NCBI GenBank assembly: GCA_023416175.1
Contig: JAEZIE010000058.1
Location: forward strand, 1-8,206
DNA: 8,206 bases
Reading direction: 5' to 3'
DNA from: Bacillota bacterium
GTDB lineage: Bacteria > Bacillota > Clostridia > Christensenellales > CAG-138
Part shown: positions 1 through 6,035 of the stretch, one piece after another
Position numbering within the stretch: the stretch's first letter is position 1
Layout: the number at the start of each line of letters is the position of its first letter
Program-made: the position numbers and the translations under genes
The notes under the pieces: model-generated
What the model was told of the DNA's origin: nothing
Databases searched by the model: none
Seen by the model: the letters and a program-made list of their open reading frames with translations, nothing else

Positions 1-219
1 CCCGGCATCCCCGAGGCCATGCGCGCGTACAGCATGCAAAAGACCAACCGCGCAATGCTCTCAAGGGCAGTGGCGGGCATACGCGGGCGTACGCTCATCG
101 TCAATCTGCCCGGCAGCCCCAAGGCGGTGGCGGAGTGCATGGAAGTGGTGCTGCCCGTATTAGCCCATGCGGTAGAAACGCTGCGTGGGGACACCTACGA
201 GTGCGCACGCCCGCAGTAA
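1..219 (+). CDS. MogA/MoaB-type molybdopterin adenylyltransferase, C-terminal fragment
   Basis: The frame is open from the first base of the window, so this is the last 72 residues of a gene starting to the left; ATG codons inside it are not the true start. Visible motifs are PGIPEAMRAYSM, RAMLSRAVAGIRG and TLIVNLPGSPKAV, the conserved C-terminal part of the MoCF-biosynthesis fold in MogA/MoaB proteins. Members of this family adenylate molybdopterin with ATP in the cytoplasm, preparing it for molybdate insertion by MoeA. The catalytic N-terminal half is outside the window, so MogA cannot be separated from MoaB, or from the C-terminal end of a fusion protein. It is convergent with modC, ending 3 bases from the modC stop, which supports a role in molybdenum cofactor synthesis. 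Confidence 0.88.
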   Translation, partial: PGIPEAMRAYSMQKTNRAMLSRAVAGIRGRTLIVNLPGSPKAVAECMEVVLPVLAHAVETLRGDTYECARPQ

Positions 220-222
220 GCT

Positions 223-1275
223 TTAGCGCAGCAAGAGAAGGTTTTCAGGGGCAAGGGAAACACAAATCATATCGCCGGGGTGAAGCTCCTGGGCTGCTGC
301 TTTAGAAAGTTCCATGCGGATGCGGGAAAAGTCTGTTTCTTCTTGAGCGGTCTCCGGCCGCAGCGATACGATGGCGCCGAACACATCCTCCACAACGCGC
401 AGAATACGGCAGGAGAGCAGGTTCTCCCCGCCGTTTTTTTGTTGTACGTAGTGCGCGCGGATTCCCGCATACCTGGTTTCGGGCGGGATATCCCCGTCGG
501 TGTCAAGCGAAACGCCCCAGTCCGCGGCATACAGGCGGCGGGGTCCTTCAATCGAGGCGCGGGAATAGTTTTTGCAGCCCGAAAGCAGGGCCGCGGAAAG
601 AGTTTGCGGGCGCTCAAACAGCTCACGCACAGGGAGGGGATTTTCGGTTTTGCCGTTGTCCATCAGGCAGACGGTCTGGCACAGCCGATACACTTCGTCC
701 CGGCTATGTGAAACAAACAGTGTCGTACCGGGGAATGATTCGAGCGTGGTTTGCAGCTCCTGCTCCACTTGCCAGCGCAGGTAGCTGTCCAAAGCCGAAA
801 ATGGCTCGTCCAGCAGCAAAAGCTGGGGTTCGCTTGAAAATATCCGCGCGAGCGCCACGCGCTGCTGCTGCCCGCCGGAAAGCTCTCCGGGGAATTTTTC
901 TTCCATACCGGTGAGATAAAAGCTCTTTATCTTTTCCTGCACCTTTTCATCCCGCGCGGCTTTTGTTCCGTGCTGGATACCCGCTCCAATATTTTGCCGT
1001 ACCGTCATTTGCGGAAATAGCGCGTAGCTTTGGAACAGGTACCCCACCCGCCGCTGTTGCGGCGGCAGGTCGATACGCGCTTTGGAATCAAAGAGCACGC
1101 GGCCGTCCAGCACAATCCGCCCCTCGTCCGGTTTTTCAATACCGGCGATACACTTGAGCGTCATGCTCTTTCCGCAGCCGGAAGCGCCCAAAAGCGCGAA
1201 AATCTCATTCTGCGCCGTAAAGCTTACGTTCAGGCGGAAGCCGCCCAGGTTCTTTTTAATTGTAACCTCAAGCAT
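223..1275 (-). CDS. modC: Molybdate ABC transporter ATP-binding protein ModC
   Basis: This 350-residue protein is the cytoplasmic ATPase driving molybdate import through ModB. Walker A is GASGCGKS at residues 30-37, the Q-loop glutamine is about 82, the signature LSGGQQQR is 132-139, Walker B LLLLDEP is 152-158, the D-loop SALD is 160-163 and the switch histidine is H190 (FVSHSRDE). A C-terminal extension of about 70 residues (from about 280, GENLLSCRILRV onward) fits the TOBE/Mop-like oxyanion-binding domain of ModC and related ATPases. The start codon lies inside the end of modB (8-base overlap, ATGCTTGA) and has only a weak ribosome binding site, suggesting translation by coupling to modB. 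Sulfate or tungstate specificity cannot be excluded from this subunit alone. The modA/modB neighbours and molybdopterin genes make molybdate by far the best call. Confidence 0.94.
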   Translation of the reverse strand: MLEVTIKKNLGGFRLNVSFTAQNEIFALLGASGCGKSMTLKCIAGIEKPDEGRIVLDGRVLFDSKARIDLPPQQRRVGYLFQSYALFPQMTVRQNIGAGIQHGTKAARDEKVQEKIKSFYLTGMEEKFPGELSGGQQQRVALARIFSSEPQLLLLDEPFSALDSYLRWQVEQELQTTLESFPGTTLFVSHSRDEVYRLCQTVCLMDNGKTENPLPVRELFERPQTLSAALLSGCKNYSRASIEGPRRLYAADWGVSLDTDGDIPPETRYAGIRAHYVQQKNGGENLLSCRILRVVEDVFGAIVSLRPETAQEETDFSRIRMELSKAAAQELHPGDMICVSLAPENLLLLR

Positions 1276-1948
1276 CCTGCACCGCCCGCTTCTTTGCGCG
1301 TTCCTGATAGCCCATCCAACAGTTCATCAGAAACAGCGTCAAAAATGAAATTGCCATGATAATGACGACCCAAAGGTATGCTTTCTCGCGGTCGTTGCCC
1401 TGCACGGCGGAATAGATGGCGAGCGACATTGTCTGGGTCCTCCCGGGGATGTTGCCCGCCAGCATTGCGGTTGCACCAAATTCGCCTAAGGCACGGGCAA
1501 AGGAAAGCACTGTGCCCGCCGCAACGCCCGGCCAGCAGGAGGGGAGTATGATCTTCCAAAAGATGCGCCGTTCCGGGATGCCCAGCGTGCGGGCTGCATA
1601 GATGAGCGTCTGGTCCATCTGCTCAAACGCGCCGCGCGCCGTCCGGTACATCAGCGGAAAGGCGACGACTGCGGCGGCGATAACGGCGCCCTCCCAGGTG
1701 AACACCACCGTCAGCGCAAGCTTTTCGAGCGTCTGGCCTAATAGGCCGTTTTTGCCGAACAGCAGCAGCAGGAAAAAGCCCACTACGGTGGGCGGCAGCA
1801 CCATTGGCAGCGTAAACAGCCCGTCGATTAATCCCTGAAAGCGCCGCAGCTTCACGACCTTCCAGGCTGCGAGCAGGCCAAGAAAAAACGTAAACACGGT
1901 GGCGGTGAGCGCCACCTTCATGGAAATATACAGCGGGGAAAGATCCAT
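1268..1948 (-). CDS. modB: Molybdate ABC transporter permease ModB
   Basis: This is a 226-residue inner-membrane permease with about five hydrophobic segments (around residues 8-29, 43-65, 79-100, 140-160 and 193-215). It forms the homodimeric molybdate channel and contacts ModC through the cytoplasmic coupling loop at 117-136 (YAARTLGIP...FWKIILP). The following RALGEFGAT at 152-160 and an AGNIPGRTQT-type stretch are typical of ModB. The length matches the family. The start is supported by GGGAGGAA seven bases upstream of the ATG. This ribosome binding site can pair into the stem-loop described for 1956-2010, so modB translation may be limited or controlled. It overlaps modC by 8 bases and follows modA in the same direction. 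Confidence 0.94.
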   Translation of the reverse strand: MDLSPLYISMKVALTATVFTFFLGLLAAWKVVKLRRFQGLIDGLFTLPMVLPPTVVGFFLLLLFGKNGLLGQTLEKLALTVVFTWEGAVIAAAVVAFPLMYRTARGAFEQMDQTLIYAARTLGIPERRIFWKIILPSCWPGVAAGTVLSFARALGEFGATAMLAGNIPGRTQTMSLAIYSAVQGNDREKAYLWVVIIMAISFLTLFLMNCWMGYQERAKKRAVQDA

Positions 1949-1955
1949 CGTTATT

Positions 1956-2010
1956 CCTCCCGGTGTAACATACTAAAACGGGAAGTGCCCAACAGTTTCT
2001 CGTCGGGCAC
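1956..2010 (-). promoter_or_regulatory. Tandem stem-loops in the modA-modB spacer, second masking the modB RBS
   Basis: Read on the minus strand, GTGCCCGAC (2010-2002) pairs with GTTGGGCAC (1993-1985) as a 9-bp stem with one G-U pair and an 8-base loop. Starting at the last base of that stem, CTTCCCG (1985-1979) pairs with CGGGAGG (1962-1956) as a 7-bp stem with one G-U pair and a 16-base loop. CGGGAGG contains the modB ribosome binding site. The stems share one base, so at most 15 of the 16 pairs form together, in a nearly coaxial arrangement. There is no run of T directly after the first stem, so it is unlikely to be a simple terminator. Likely roles are lowering modBC expression relative to modA, protecting the modA mRNA 3' end, or a regulated translation switch. 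The pairing is seen; the function is inferred. Confidence 0.55.
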
Positions 2011-2060
2011 AAGCATATCATGTTATCCTCTTTTGTGAAAGCCCGTATGGAGCAGCAATC

Positions 2061-2906
2061 TTAGCCGTTATAAATGGCAAAGCCAGCGGCTTCAAAGGCG
2101 GCTTTTGCTTCCGGGCCGGAGAGGTAGTCTATAAACGCTTTGGCTTCGTTTGGATGTCGTGCGTTCTTCAGCACGGCTGCCGGGTATACAACGGGCTTGT
2201 GAGTGCCTTCTGGCGCCTCAGCGACGACCTTTACAAGGTCGGTAGCGGCGGCGTCGGTCGCATAGACGATACCGCAGTCCACATCACCGGTTTCTACCCA
2301 TGCGAGCACGGCGCGTACGTTTGCGCCGAAGTTTGCCTTAGATTTTACCGCATCCCAGGTGCCAAGTGTCGTGTAGATTTCCTCGGTGTACTGGCCGACG
2401 GGAACGGAGGCCTCGCCTACGGCGATGAGCTTCACCTTATCGGTGGCGACGTCTTCAAAGCTTGCAATTCCCTTGTCGCTGTTTGCAGGGACAATGAGTA
2501 CGACCTTGTTGAGGAGCATGTTTTTAATGGTATCGTCAACGGTAAGCCCCTTGTCCTTAAGTGCCGTCATCTGTTTCTGTGCGGCGGAGAAGAAGATGTC
2601 CGCGGGCGCGCCTTCCTCAATCTGTGTCTGCAGGGTACCAGAGGAATCGAAGTTGAATGTCAGCGTGACATTGGGCGCTACAGCCGTGTAACCTTCCGAA
2701 ATCTCGGTCAGCACATCGGTCAGGCTTGCGGCAGCGGAAACAAACAATTCAACCGGTTCTGGGGTAGGCTCTGGCGTGGGTTCCGGGGTTGGAGTTGCCG
2801 CTGCGGTGGGAACCGGAGTGGCCGATACGGCGGGAGCGGGGGCGGCGCATGCGGAAACGAGAAGCATCAGCGTAAGCAACAGGGCAAATACGGTGGCACG
2901 CCTCAT
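2061..2906 (-). CDS. modA: Molybdate-binding lipoprotein ModA
   Basis: This 281-residue extracytoplasmic binding protein captures molybdate (possibly tungstate) and delivers it to ModB. I chose the ATG at 2906 because AAGGAGGA lies seven bases upstream and the protein then starts directly with a lipoprotein signal: MRR, a hydrophobic core, and lipobox V-S-A-C with the lipidated cysteine at residue 20. An in-frame ATG 33 bases further upstream lacks these advantages. Residues 21-52 are an Ala/Pro/Thr-rich linker with three TPEP units, probably a tether from the membrane. The binding domain starts near 53 with ELFVSAAASLTDVL, the family's first oxyanion-binding segment. It continues with FNFDSSGTL, GAPADIFFSA, VPVGQYTEE, GDVDCGIVYATDA and a C-terminal FIDYLSGPEA. 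The protein is complete and near usual length allowing for the linker. Confidence 0.94.
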   Translation of the reverse strand: MRRATVFALLLTLMLLVSACAAPAPAVSATPVPTAAATPTPEPTPEPTPEPVELFVSAAASLTDVLTEISEGYTAVAPNVTLTFNFDSSGTLQTQIEEGAPADIFFSAAQKQMTALKDKGLTVDDTIKNMLLNKVVLIVPANSDKGIASFEDVATDKVKLIAVGEASVPVGQYTEEIYTTLGTWDAVKSKANFGANVRAVLAWVETGDVDCGIVYATDAAATDLVKVVAEAPEGTHKPVVYPAAVLKNARHPNEAKAFIDYLSGPEAKAAFEAAGFAIYNG

Positions 2907-3004
2907 GAGTTGTCCTCCTTCTTGTTCCATATATCGCAAAAGCGCTCGCTTTGCTTACGTAAGGAGCAGCCTTGGGCTTATCAATATATTGGAGTAGTCT
3001 TAGT
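2907..3004 (-). promoter_or_regulatory. modA leader with ribosome binding site and several palindromes
   Basis: This 98-base gap separates the MoeA-like stop from modA. It holds the modA ribosome binding site AAGGAGGA (2913-2920). It also contains three inverted repeats: AAAGCG-CT-CGCTTT at 2939-2952, a perfect CTTACGTAAG at 2954-2963, and a perfect CAATATATTG at 2982-2991. The last contains a TATATT that could act as a -10 element, but I find no convincing -35 at the right distance. I see no terminator, so modA may be read through from the upstream MoeA-like gene, from a regulated internal promoter here, or both. The palindromes do not match the E. coli ModE operator that I know. They are candidate operator half-sites only. 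Confidence 0.35.
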
Positions 3005-4024
3005 TTACTTTCTTCCGAAAAAGCAGATGGGGTAATGGCAGACCTCACAGTTTAAACAGAAGCCGCCTTCGCCGGTATCCCTCATATCCGCCTCCTCGAT
3101 GCGTTCGCCCGCGAAGATGCGGGGAAGGAATACATCAAGGCTGGTCGTCCTTGCGTGTATGGCGGCACTGGGAATGCCGATGAGCGGAATATCCCTTAAA
3201 TACGCGATGGTCAGCATATTGCCGGGCTGCATGGGCATGCCCTGGGATACAAGTTTTGCGCCGCTTTGCCGTATGGCGGTGGGCGTTAGATCATCCGGAT
3301 CAACGCTCATGCCGCCGGTAAAGAGCACAAGCTCTGCGCCCTTTTCTATAAACCCCGAAAGCGCTTTTAGAATAGGCGGAAGCTCGTCCGGGCATTTAAC
3401 CACGCCCAATATATCCGCGCCGAACACGGAAAGCTTTTTGCGCAGTACGGGCTCAAATGCATCCGGCCTGCGGCCATAGAAGATTTCCCCGCCGGTGATG
3501 ATGATGCCGGTTTTGAGCGGACGGTACGGCTTTATGGTAAACAGCGGGAAATAAGCTTGGGCAATGCGTACCGCTTCCTCAACGTTTTTTCGCGCGGTCA
3601 CCAGCGGTACGATACGAATGCCTGCAAACTGCGCGCCGTTTGTGACCGGCATATGATCGGGCAGGCTCGCTATGGTATAATCCGGCACACGGTTTAGCTG
3701 CAGCAGCCCAACGCTATTCACGCGCAGCAGCCCGTCAATTTCCGCCCGCAGTACGTATTTTCCCTGGGAAGGGCCGGTATACGAAACATTGGGGCCTATG
3801 GCAGACTCTGTGACTAGCTGCGCCGCCTCTTCTTCGTGCACCTCGTCCGCTTCCGGGTCCCAGACGAATACATGCGCCTTGCCGATGTCGAGAAGCCTTT
3901 CCACATCTTCCGCCCGCAGGATATGGCCCCTCTTAAAGAGCGGCGCTTGTTTGCCATCCGTGATCGCGGTGATATCGTGGCATATCGCCTGCCCCAGCGC
4001 ATCTTCCGTACGAAGCTTTTTCAT
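3005..4024 (-). CDS. MoeA-like molybdopterin-binding protein with cysteine-rich C-terminus
   Basis: This 339-residue soluble protein has its MoCF-biosynthesis (molybdopterin-binding) fold in roughly residues 170-300. Evidence there is GIIITGGEIFYG, the nucleotide/pterin loop LVLFTGGMSVDPDD, GMPMQPGNMLTIAYL and PLIGIPSAAIHA. The N-terminal 165 residues (MKKLRTEDALGQAICHDIT onward) resemble the entry domain of clostridial MoeA-like proteins. Classical MoeA is longer, so this is probably a separate branch rather than the main molybdenum insertase. The tail has four cysteines at 323, 326, 329 and 334 (CxxCxxCxxxxC), which could bind an iron-sulfur cluster or zinc. AGAGGA lies four bases before the ATG. 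The position just upstream of modABC suggests joint control with molybdate uptake. Binding or handling of molybdopterin is a family-based inference; the exact reaction is unknown. Confidence 0.85.
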   Translation of the reverse strand: MKKLRTEDALGQAICHDITAITDGKQAPLFKRGHILRAEDVERLLDIGKAHVFVWDPEADEVHEEEAAQLVTESAIGPNVSYTGPSQGKYVLRAEIDGLLRVNSVGLLQLNRVPDYTIASLPDHMPVTNGAQFAGIRIVPLVTARKNVEEAVRIAQAYFPLFTIKPYRPLKTGIIITGGEIFYGRRPDAFEPVLRKKLSVFGADILGVVKCPDELPPILKALSGFIEKGAELVLFTGGMSVDPDDLTPTAIRQSGAKLVSQGMPMQPGNMLTIAYLRDIPLIGIPSAAIHARTTSLDVFLPRIFAGERIEEADMRDTGEGGFCLNCEVCHYPICFFGRK

Positions 4025-4059
4025 ATAATCCTCTTCTTTTGTATGTGTTGCTCGTATCT

Positions 4060-4120
4060 ATGGTACCATTATTCTCGTCAGAGAACAACGATAAATATTC
4101 TTATTAATAAAATAATATTT
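4060..4120 (-). promoter_or_regulatory. Candidate promoter and operator region of the MoeA-like/mod operon
   Basis: Read on the minus strand, TTGTTC (4088-4083) and TACCAT (4065-4060) are 17 bases apart and could be -35 and -10 elements, each only a partial match. The region is dense in dyads: perfect ATGGTACCAT at 4060-4069 overlapping the -10; TTCTC-GTCA-GAGAA at 4072-4085 in the spacer; and upstream a perfect TTATTAATAA at 4101-4110 flanked by AAATATT (4093-4099) and its complement AATATTT (4114-4120). A repressor bound in the spacer would block the promoter. The AT-rich block may instead be an UP element. I see no long conserved fold like the Moco riboswitch. Promoter position is inferred; the dyads are seen. 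Confidence 0.38.
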
Positions 4121-4133
4121 CCAATATAAGTAC

Positions 4134-4154
4134 AAAAAGCCGCCTGTCGGCGGC
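4134..4154 (-). terminator. Rho-independent terminator after the ADP-ribosylglycohydrolase gene
   Basis: On the minus strand GCCGCC-GACA-GGCGGC forms a 6-bp all-GC stem with a four-base loop, followed at once by TTTTTG. It lies about 40 bases past the stop codon of the ADP-ribosylglycohydrolase gene and separates it from the downstream molybdenum operon. Confidence 0.85.
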
Positions 4155-4193
4155 GTTGGCTTGTTGAAATTACCCTTTCAATGGTAAAGTGGC

Positions 4194-5216
4194 TCACACT
4201 CTCGCGGAGGGGCGCTTGCGGCTATCATACAGTTCCTGCGCACGCGCCGTAATATAATCGGCTAACTCAAGCCTGTTTTCCCAGCCGGCGGGTAGTTCGT
4301 GTTGGCCCGCCGCGCCTAAAAGATTTCCGCAGATGGCGCCTGCGGAATCGCTGTCCCCGTCGTGGTTGACCGCTAAAATAAGACCGCGTGTAAAGCTTTT
4401 AGCCTTGATCGCGCAGTAAAGCGCAATGCCCAGCGCCTCTTCTGCCGTCCATCCCAGGCCAAGAGTCCGTATGGCGTGCTCAGCGGACAGGCTGCCTGCG
4501 GCAAGCTCCAGCGCCTGGTCGATGGCGGTGGTGGTTTCTTCATGATCCGCATAGCGCCTTAATAAACGGAGCGCCTCCACGCAAGCCTCCAATAGGGTAT
4601 GCTCGTTTTGCAGCAGCGCGATGATGGCGGAAAACGCGCCCGCCGCTAGGTATCCCGTCGGGTGTCCGTGGGTAATGGCCGCGGCCTCCGCTCCGATCCG
4701 GAAAGCATAGGTGGGATCGTTGTACAAGAATAAACCTACCGGAGCGACCCGCATAATCCCGCCGCATCCCTTGCTATTGTTGACCGGGTGCGTCATGGTG
4801 CCCATGGTTCCGCCCAGCAGCGCGCTCAGGCATGTGGTGCCGGGAGCGCGCCGGAAGAACAGCGCTTTTTGTGCAAGTATGCCGCCGTCCTTTTCGTGGG
4901 GCTGCAAATCAAGTACTTCCGGATGCGCGGCCTTTCCCGTCTGCGTATATAGCCACCGAAGGTAAGAGGGGTATAAGCCCGAAAGGTAGGGCATGGAGCG
5001 TTCGTGCGCCCAAAGGAGGCCGTCCAGCGTAAACAGCGTCATCTGCGTATCGTCGGAGATGAGAGCCTTTTGTGCCTTGCTTTCCAGTTGAAGTTGGGTA
5101 ATGCCCATGCGGCCAAACCAGCTTTGGATCTGGCCCATATCCATAAATTCCACCGTGTAGCCGAGCGCGTCGCCCATTGCCCCGCCCAGCAGGCATGCTG
5201 TGAAACGGTCTTTCAT
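4194..5216 (-). CDS. ADP-ribosylglycohydrolase (DraG/ARH family)
   Basis: This complete 340-residue cytoplasmic enzyme should hydrolyse ADP-ribose from a modified protein, nucleic acid or small molecule using a two-metal (usually Mg or Mn) site. Key motifs are LLGGAMGDALGYTVEF (residues 9-24), metal-binding SDDTQMT (54-60), GCGGIMRVAPVGL in the middle, THGHPTGYLAAGAFSA, and the second metal motif DGDSDSAG (286-293). These are the two acidic clusters of DraG and ARH proteins, so the active site looks intact. AAGGAG lies five bases before the ATG. The gene has its own promoter and terminator, so it is probably not part of the neighbouring operons. No ADP-ribosyltransferase, nitrogenase or toxin-antitoxin partner is visible, so the substrate cannot be inferred from context. 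Confidence 0.92.
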   Translation of the reverse strand: MKDRFTACLLGGAMGDALGYTVEFMDMGQIQSWFGRMGITQLQLESKAQKALISDDTQMTLFTLDGLLWAHERSMPYLSGLYPSYLRWLYTQTGKAAHPEVLDLQPHEKDGGILAQKALFFRRAPGTTCLSALLGGTMGTMTHPVNNSKGCGGIMRVAPVGLFLYNDPTYAFRIGAEAAAITHGHPTGYLAAGAFSAIIALLQNEHTLLEACVEALRLLRRYADHEETTTAIDQALELAAGSLSAEHAIRTLGLGWTAEEALGIALYCAIKAKSFTRGLILAVNHDGDSDSAGAICGNLLGAAGQHELPAGWENRLELADYITARAQELYDSRKRPSARV

Positions 5217-5264
5217 TGCGGCTCCTTACTTGATCTAGTCATGGATGCTAAAATATTACATTCA

Positions 5265-5293
5265 ATAATAACACCTGTTTGCATCGCCTTCAA
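5265..5293 (-). promoter_or_regulatory. Sigma-A-type promoter for the ADP-ribosylglycohydrolase gene
   Basis: On the minus strand TTGAAG (5293-5288) is followed after 17 bases by TATTAT (5270-5265), preceded by TG at the extended -10 position. Transcription would begin near 5258, leaving a leader of about 40 bases. This is the best housekeeping promoter match in the window. Confidence 0.65.
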
Positions 5294-5353
5294 GAGCACA
5301 TGATGAAATCCATACAATATTGTGTATTTTTACCAGTAATTATAGAGATGCTC

Positions 5354-5386
5354 AAAACAAAAACTGCCCGGCATGCCGGGCAGTTT
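5354..5386 (-). terminator. Strong rho-independent terminator after the spore coat operon
   Basis: On the minus strand AAACTGCCCGG-CATG-CCGGGCAGTTT is an 11-bp perfect stem with a four-base loop, followed by TTGTTTTG. It lies about 25 bases past the CotF-family stop codon. The stem is symmetric, but the plus strand has only a three-T tail, so it should act mainly on the minus strand. Confidence 0.9.
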
Positions 5387-5412
5387 GATGAGAGAGGCAT
5401 TCGGCGCTGACG

Positions 5413-5808
5413 TCAGGACTTTTTGTCCTTGCCGCCGCCGGGCGTAAAGAGCGGAGTTGTATCCAGGTTGTTCCATGTATTCCCGGAATTGCCCATGCCG
5501 CCCATGCCGCCGGAGCCACCCGAACTTCCGGAGGAGGCCTGCTGCGCGTAGGTGCTCTTGATCTGGTTCACCTTGTCTTGCTGGGCAGGGGTAACGGAGT
5601 AGTATCCGCGTGTTTGCATGTCGTTGAATACGTCGAACTGGATGCTGTGCTCATCATTGAGAATATCCAGCATGACCTTGCGCACCTGAGGGTTCGCGCA
5701 CTCGTTGGAGTAGTTGTTGAACATCCCCGTTACATGCTTTTGCGCTTCGAGCGCATCGTGAAGGACTTCCTTTTCGGTAAAGCTATTGCTTCCGCTGTTG
5801 TTGTTCAT
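5413..5808 (-). CDS. CotF-family spore coat protein
   Basis: This 131-residue protein resembles the CotF/Coat_F family, a ferritin-like helical fold found in coats of Bacillus and Clostridium spores. Residues 10-80 are helical with family-like stretches FTEKEVLHDALEAQK, NPQVRKVMLDILNDEHSIQ and VFNDMQTRGYY. The C-terminal third is low complexity (SSGSSGGSGGMGGMG around 92-107) and ends PLFTPGGGKDKKS. This Gly/Ser/Met tail is probably disordered and may mediate coat assembly. The ribosome binding site AAGGAGG overlaps the stop codon of the upstream 60-residue gene (12-base gap), so translation is probably coupled. No enzyme activity is suggested, and the exact coat layer is unknown. Confidence 0.85.
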   Translation of the reverse strand: MNNNSGSNSFTEKEVLHDALEAQKHVTGMFNNYSNECANPQVRKVMLDILNDEHSIQFDVFNDMQTRGYYSVTPAQQDKVNQIKSTYAQQASSGSSGGSGGMGGMGNSGNTWNNLDTTPLFTPGGGKDKKS

Positions 5809-5820
5809 GGTTGTTCCTCC

Positions 5821-6003
5821 TTAGAGTTGGCTGTACAGCTTGTCGAAGTGTTCCTGATGCTTCTGCGCGATGCTCTGCATCTTTTGCTTGACTGCCTGAT
5901 CCGTTGCAGTTTGAGCGAGATTGTTGTATTTTTTCACCAACAGCTCTTCAAAGCTCAACAGATCGCCCAACGCGGAAAGTTCTTTTTCCGTTAAATTGCC
6001 CAT
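5821..6003 (-). CDS. Small helical spore-coat-associated protein, 60 residues
   Basis: I chose the ATG at 6003 because AAAAGGAGGT stands at good spacing upstream; an in-frame ATG 51 bases earlier has no such site and would place the ribosome binding site inside the gene. The protein is charged and fully helical in appearance: LTEKELSALGDLLSFEELLVKKY, then a second helix with QKMQSIAQKHQEHFDKLYSQL. This looks like the first helical hairpin of a ferritin-like CotF domain, with an E-E pair and an H-xx-H near the end. It is first in a tight operon with the CotF-family gene, so it probably acts in the same spore coat structure, perhaps as a partner subunit. I do not recognise a named gene. Confidence 0.75.
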   Translation of the reverse strand: MGNLTEKELSALGDLLSFEELLVKKYNNLAQTATDQAVKQKMQSIAQKHQEHFDKLYSQL

Positions 6004-6035
6004 AATGAGTAAGACCTCCTTTTGAAGTTTGACTT

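Noticed and set aside
1985..2010. The 9-bp stem after modA as an intrinsic terminator
   Set aside because: It is followed by TTCCCG rather than a run of T, and modB/modC need read-through from the same operon.
2154..3035. A 293-codon open frame on the plus strand covering nearly all of modA
   Set aside because: It is antisense to a clearly recognisable ModA, has Gly/Cys/Arg-rich composition typical of a shadow frame, no domain I recognise and no good ribosome binding site.
4025..4193. Possible molybdenum cofactor riboswitch upstream of the MoeA-like gene
   Set aside because: The leader is mostly AT-rich, the only stable GC stem is the terminator of the upstream gene, and I cannot build the long multi-stem fold of the Moco element.
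5314..5323. ACAATATTGT perfect palindrome upstream of the ADP-ribosylglycohydrolase promoter
   Set aside because: It is a short AT-rich palindrome expected by chance, and lies about 20 bases beyond the -35 with nothing else to support an operator.
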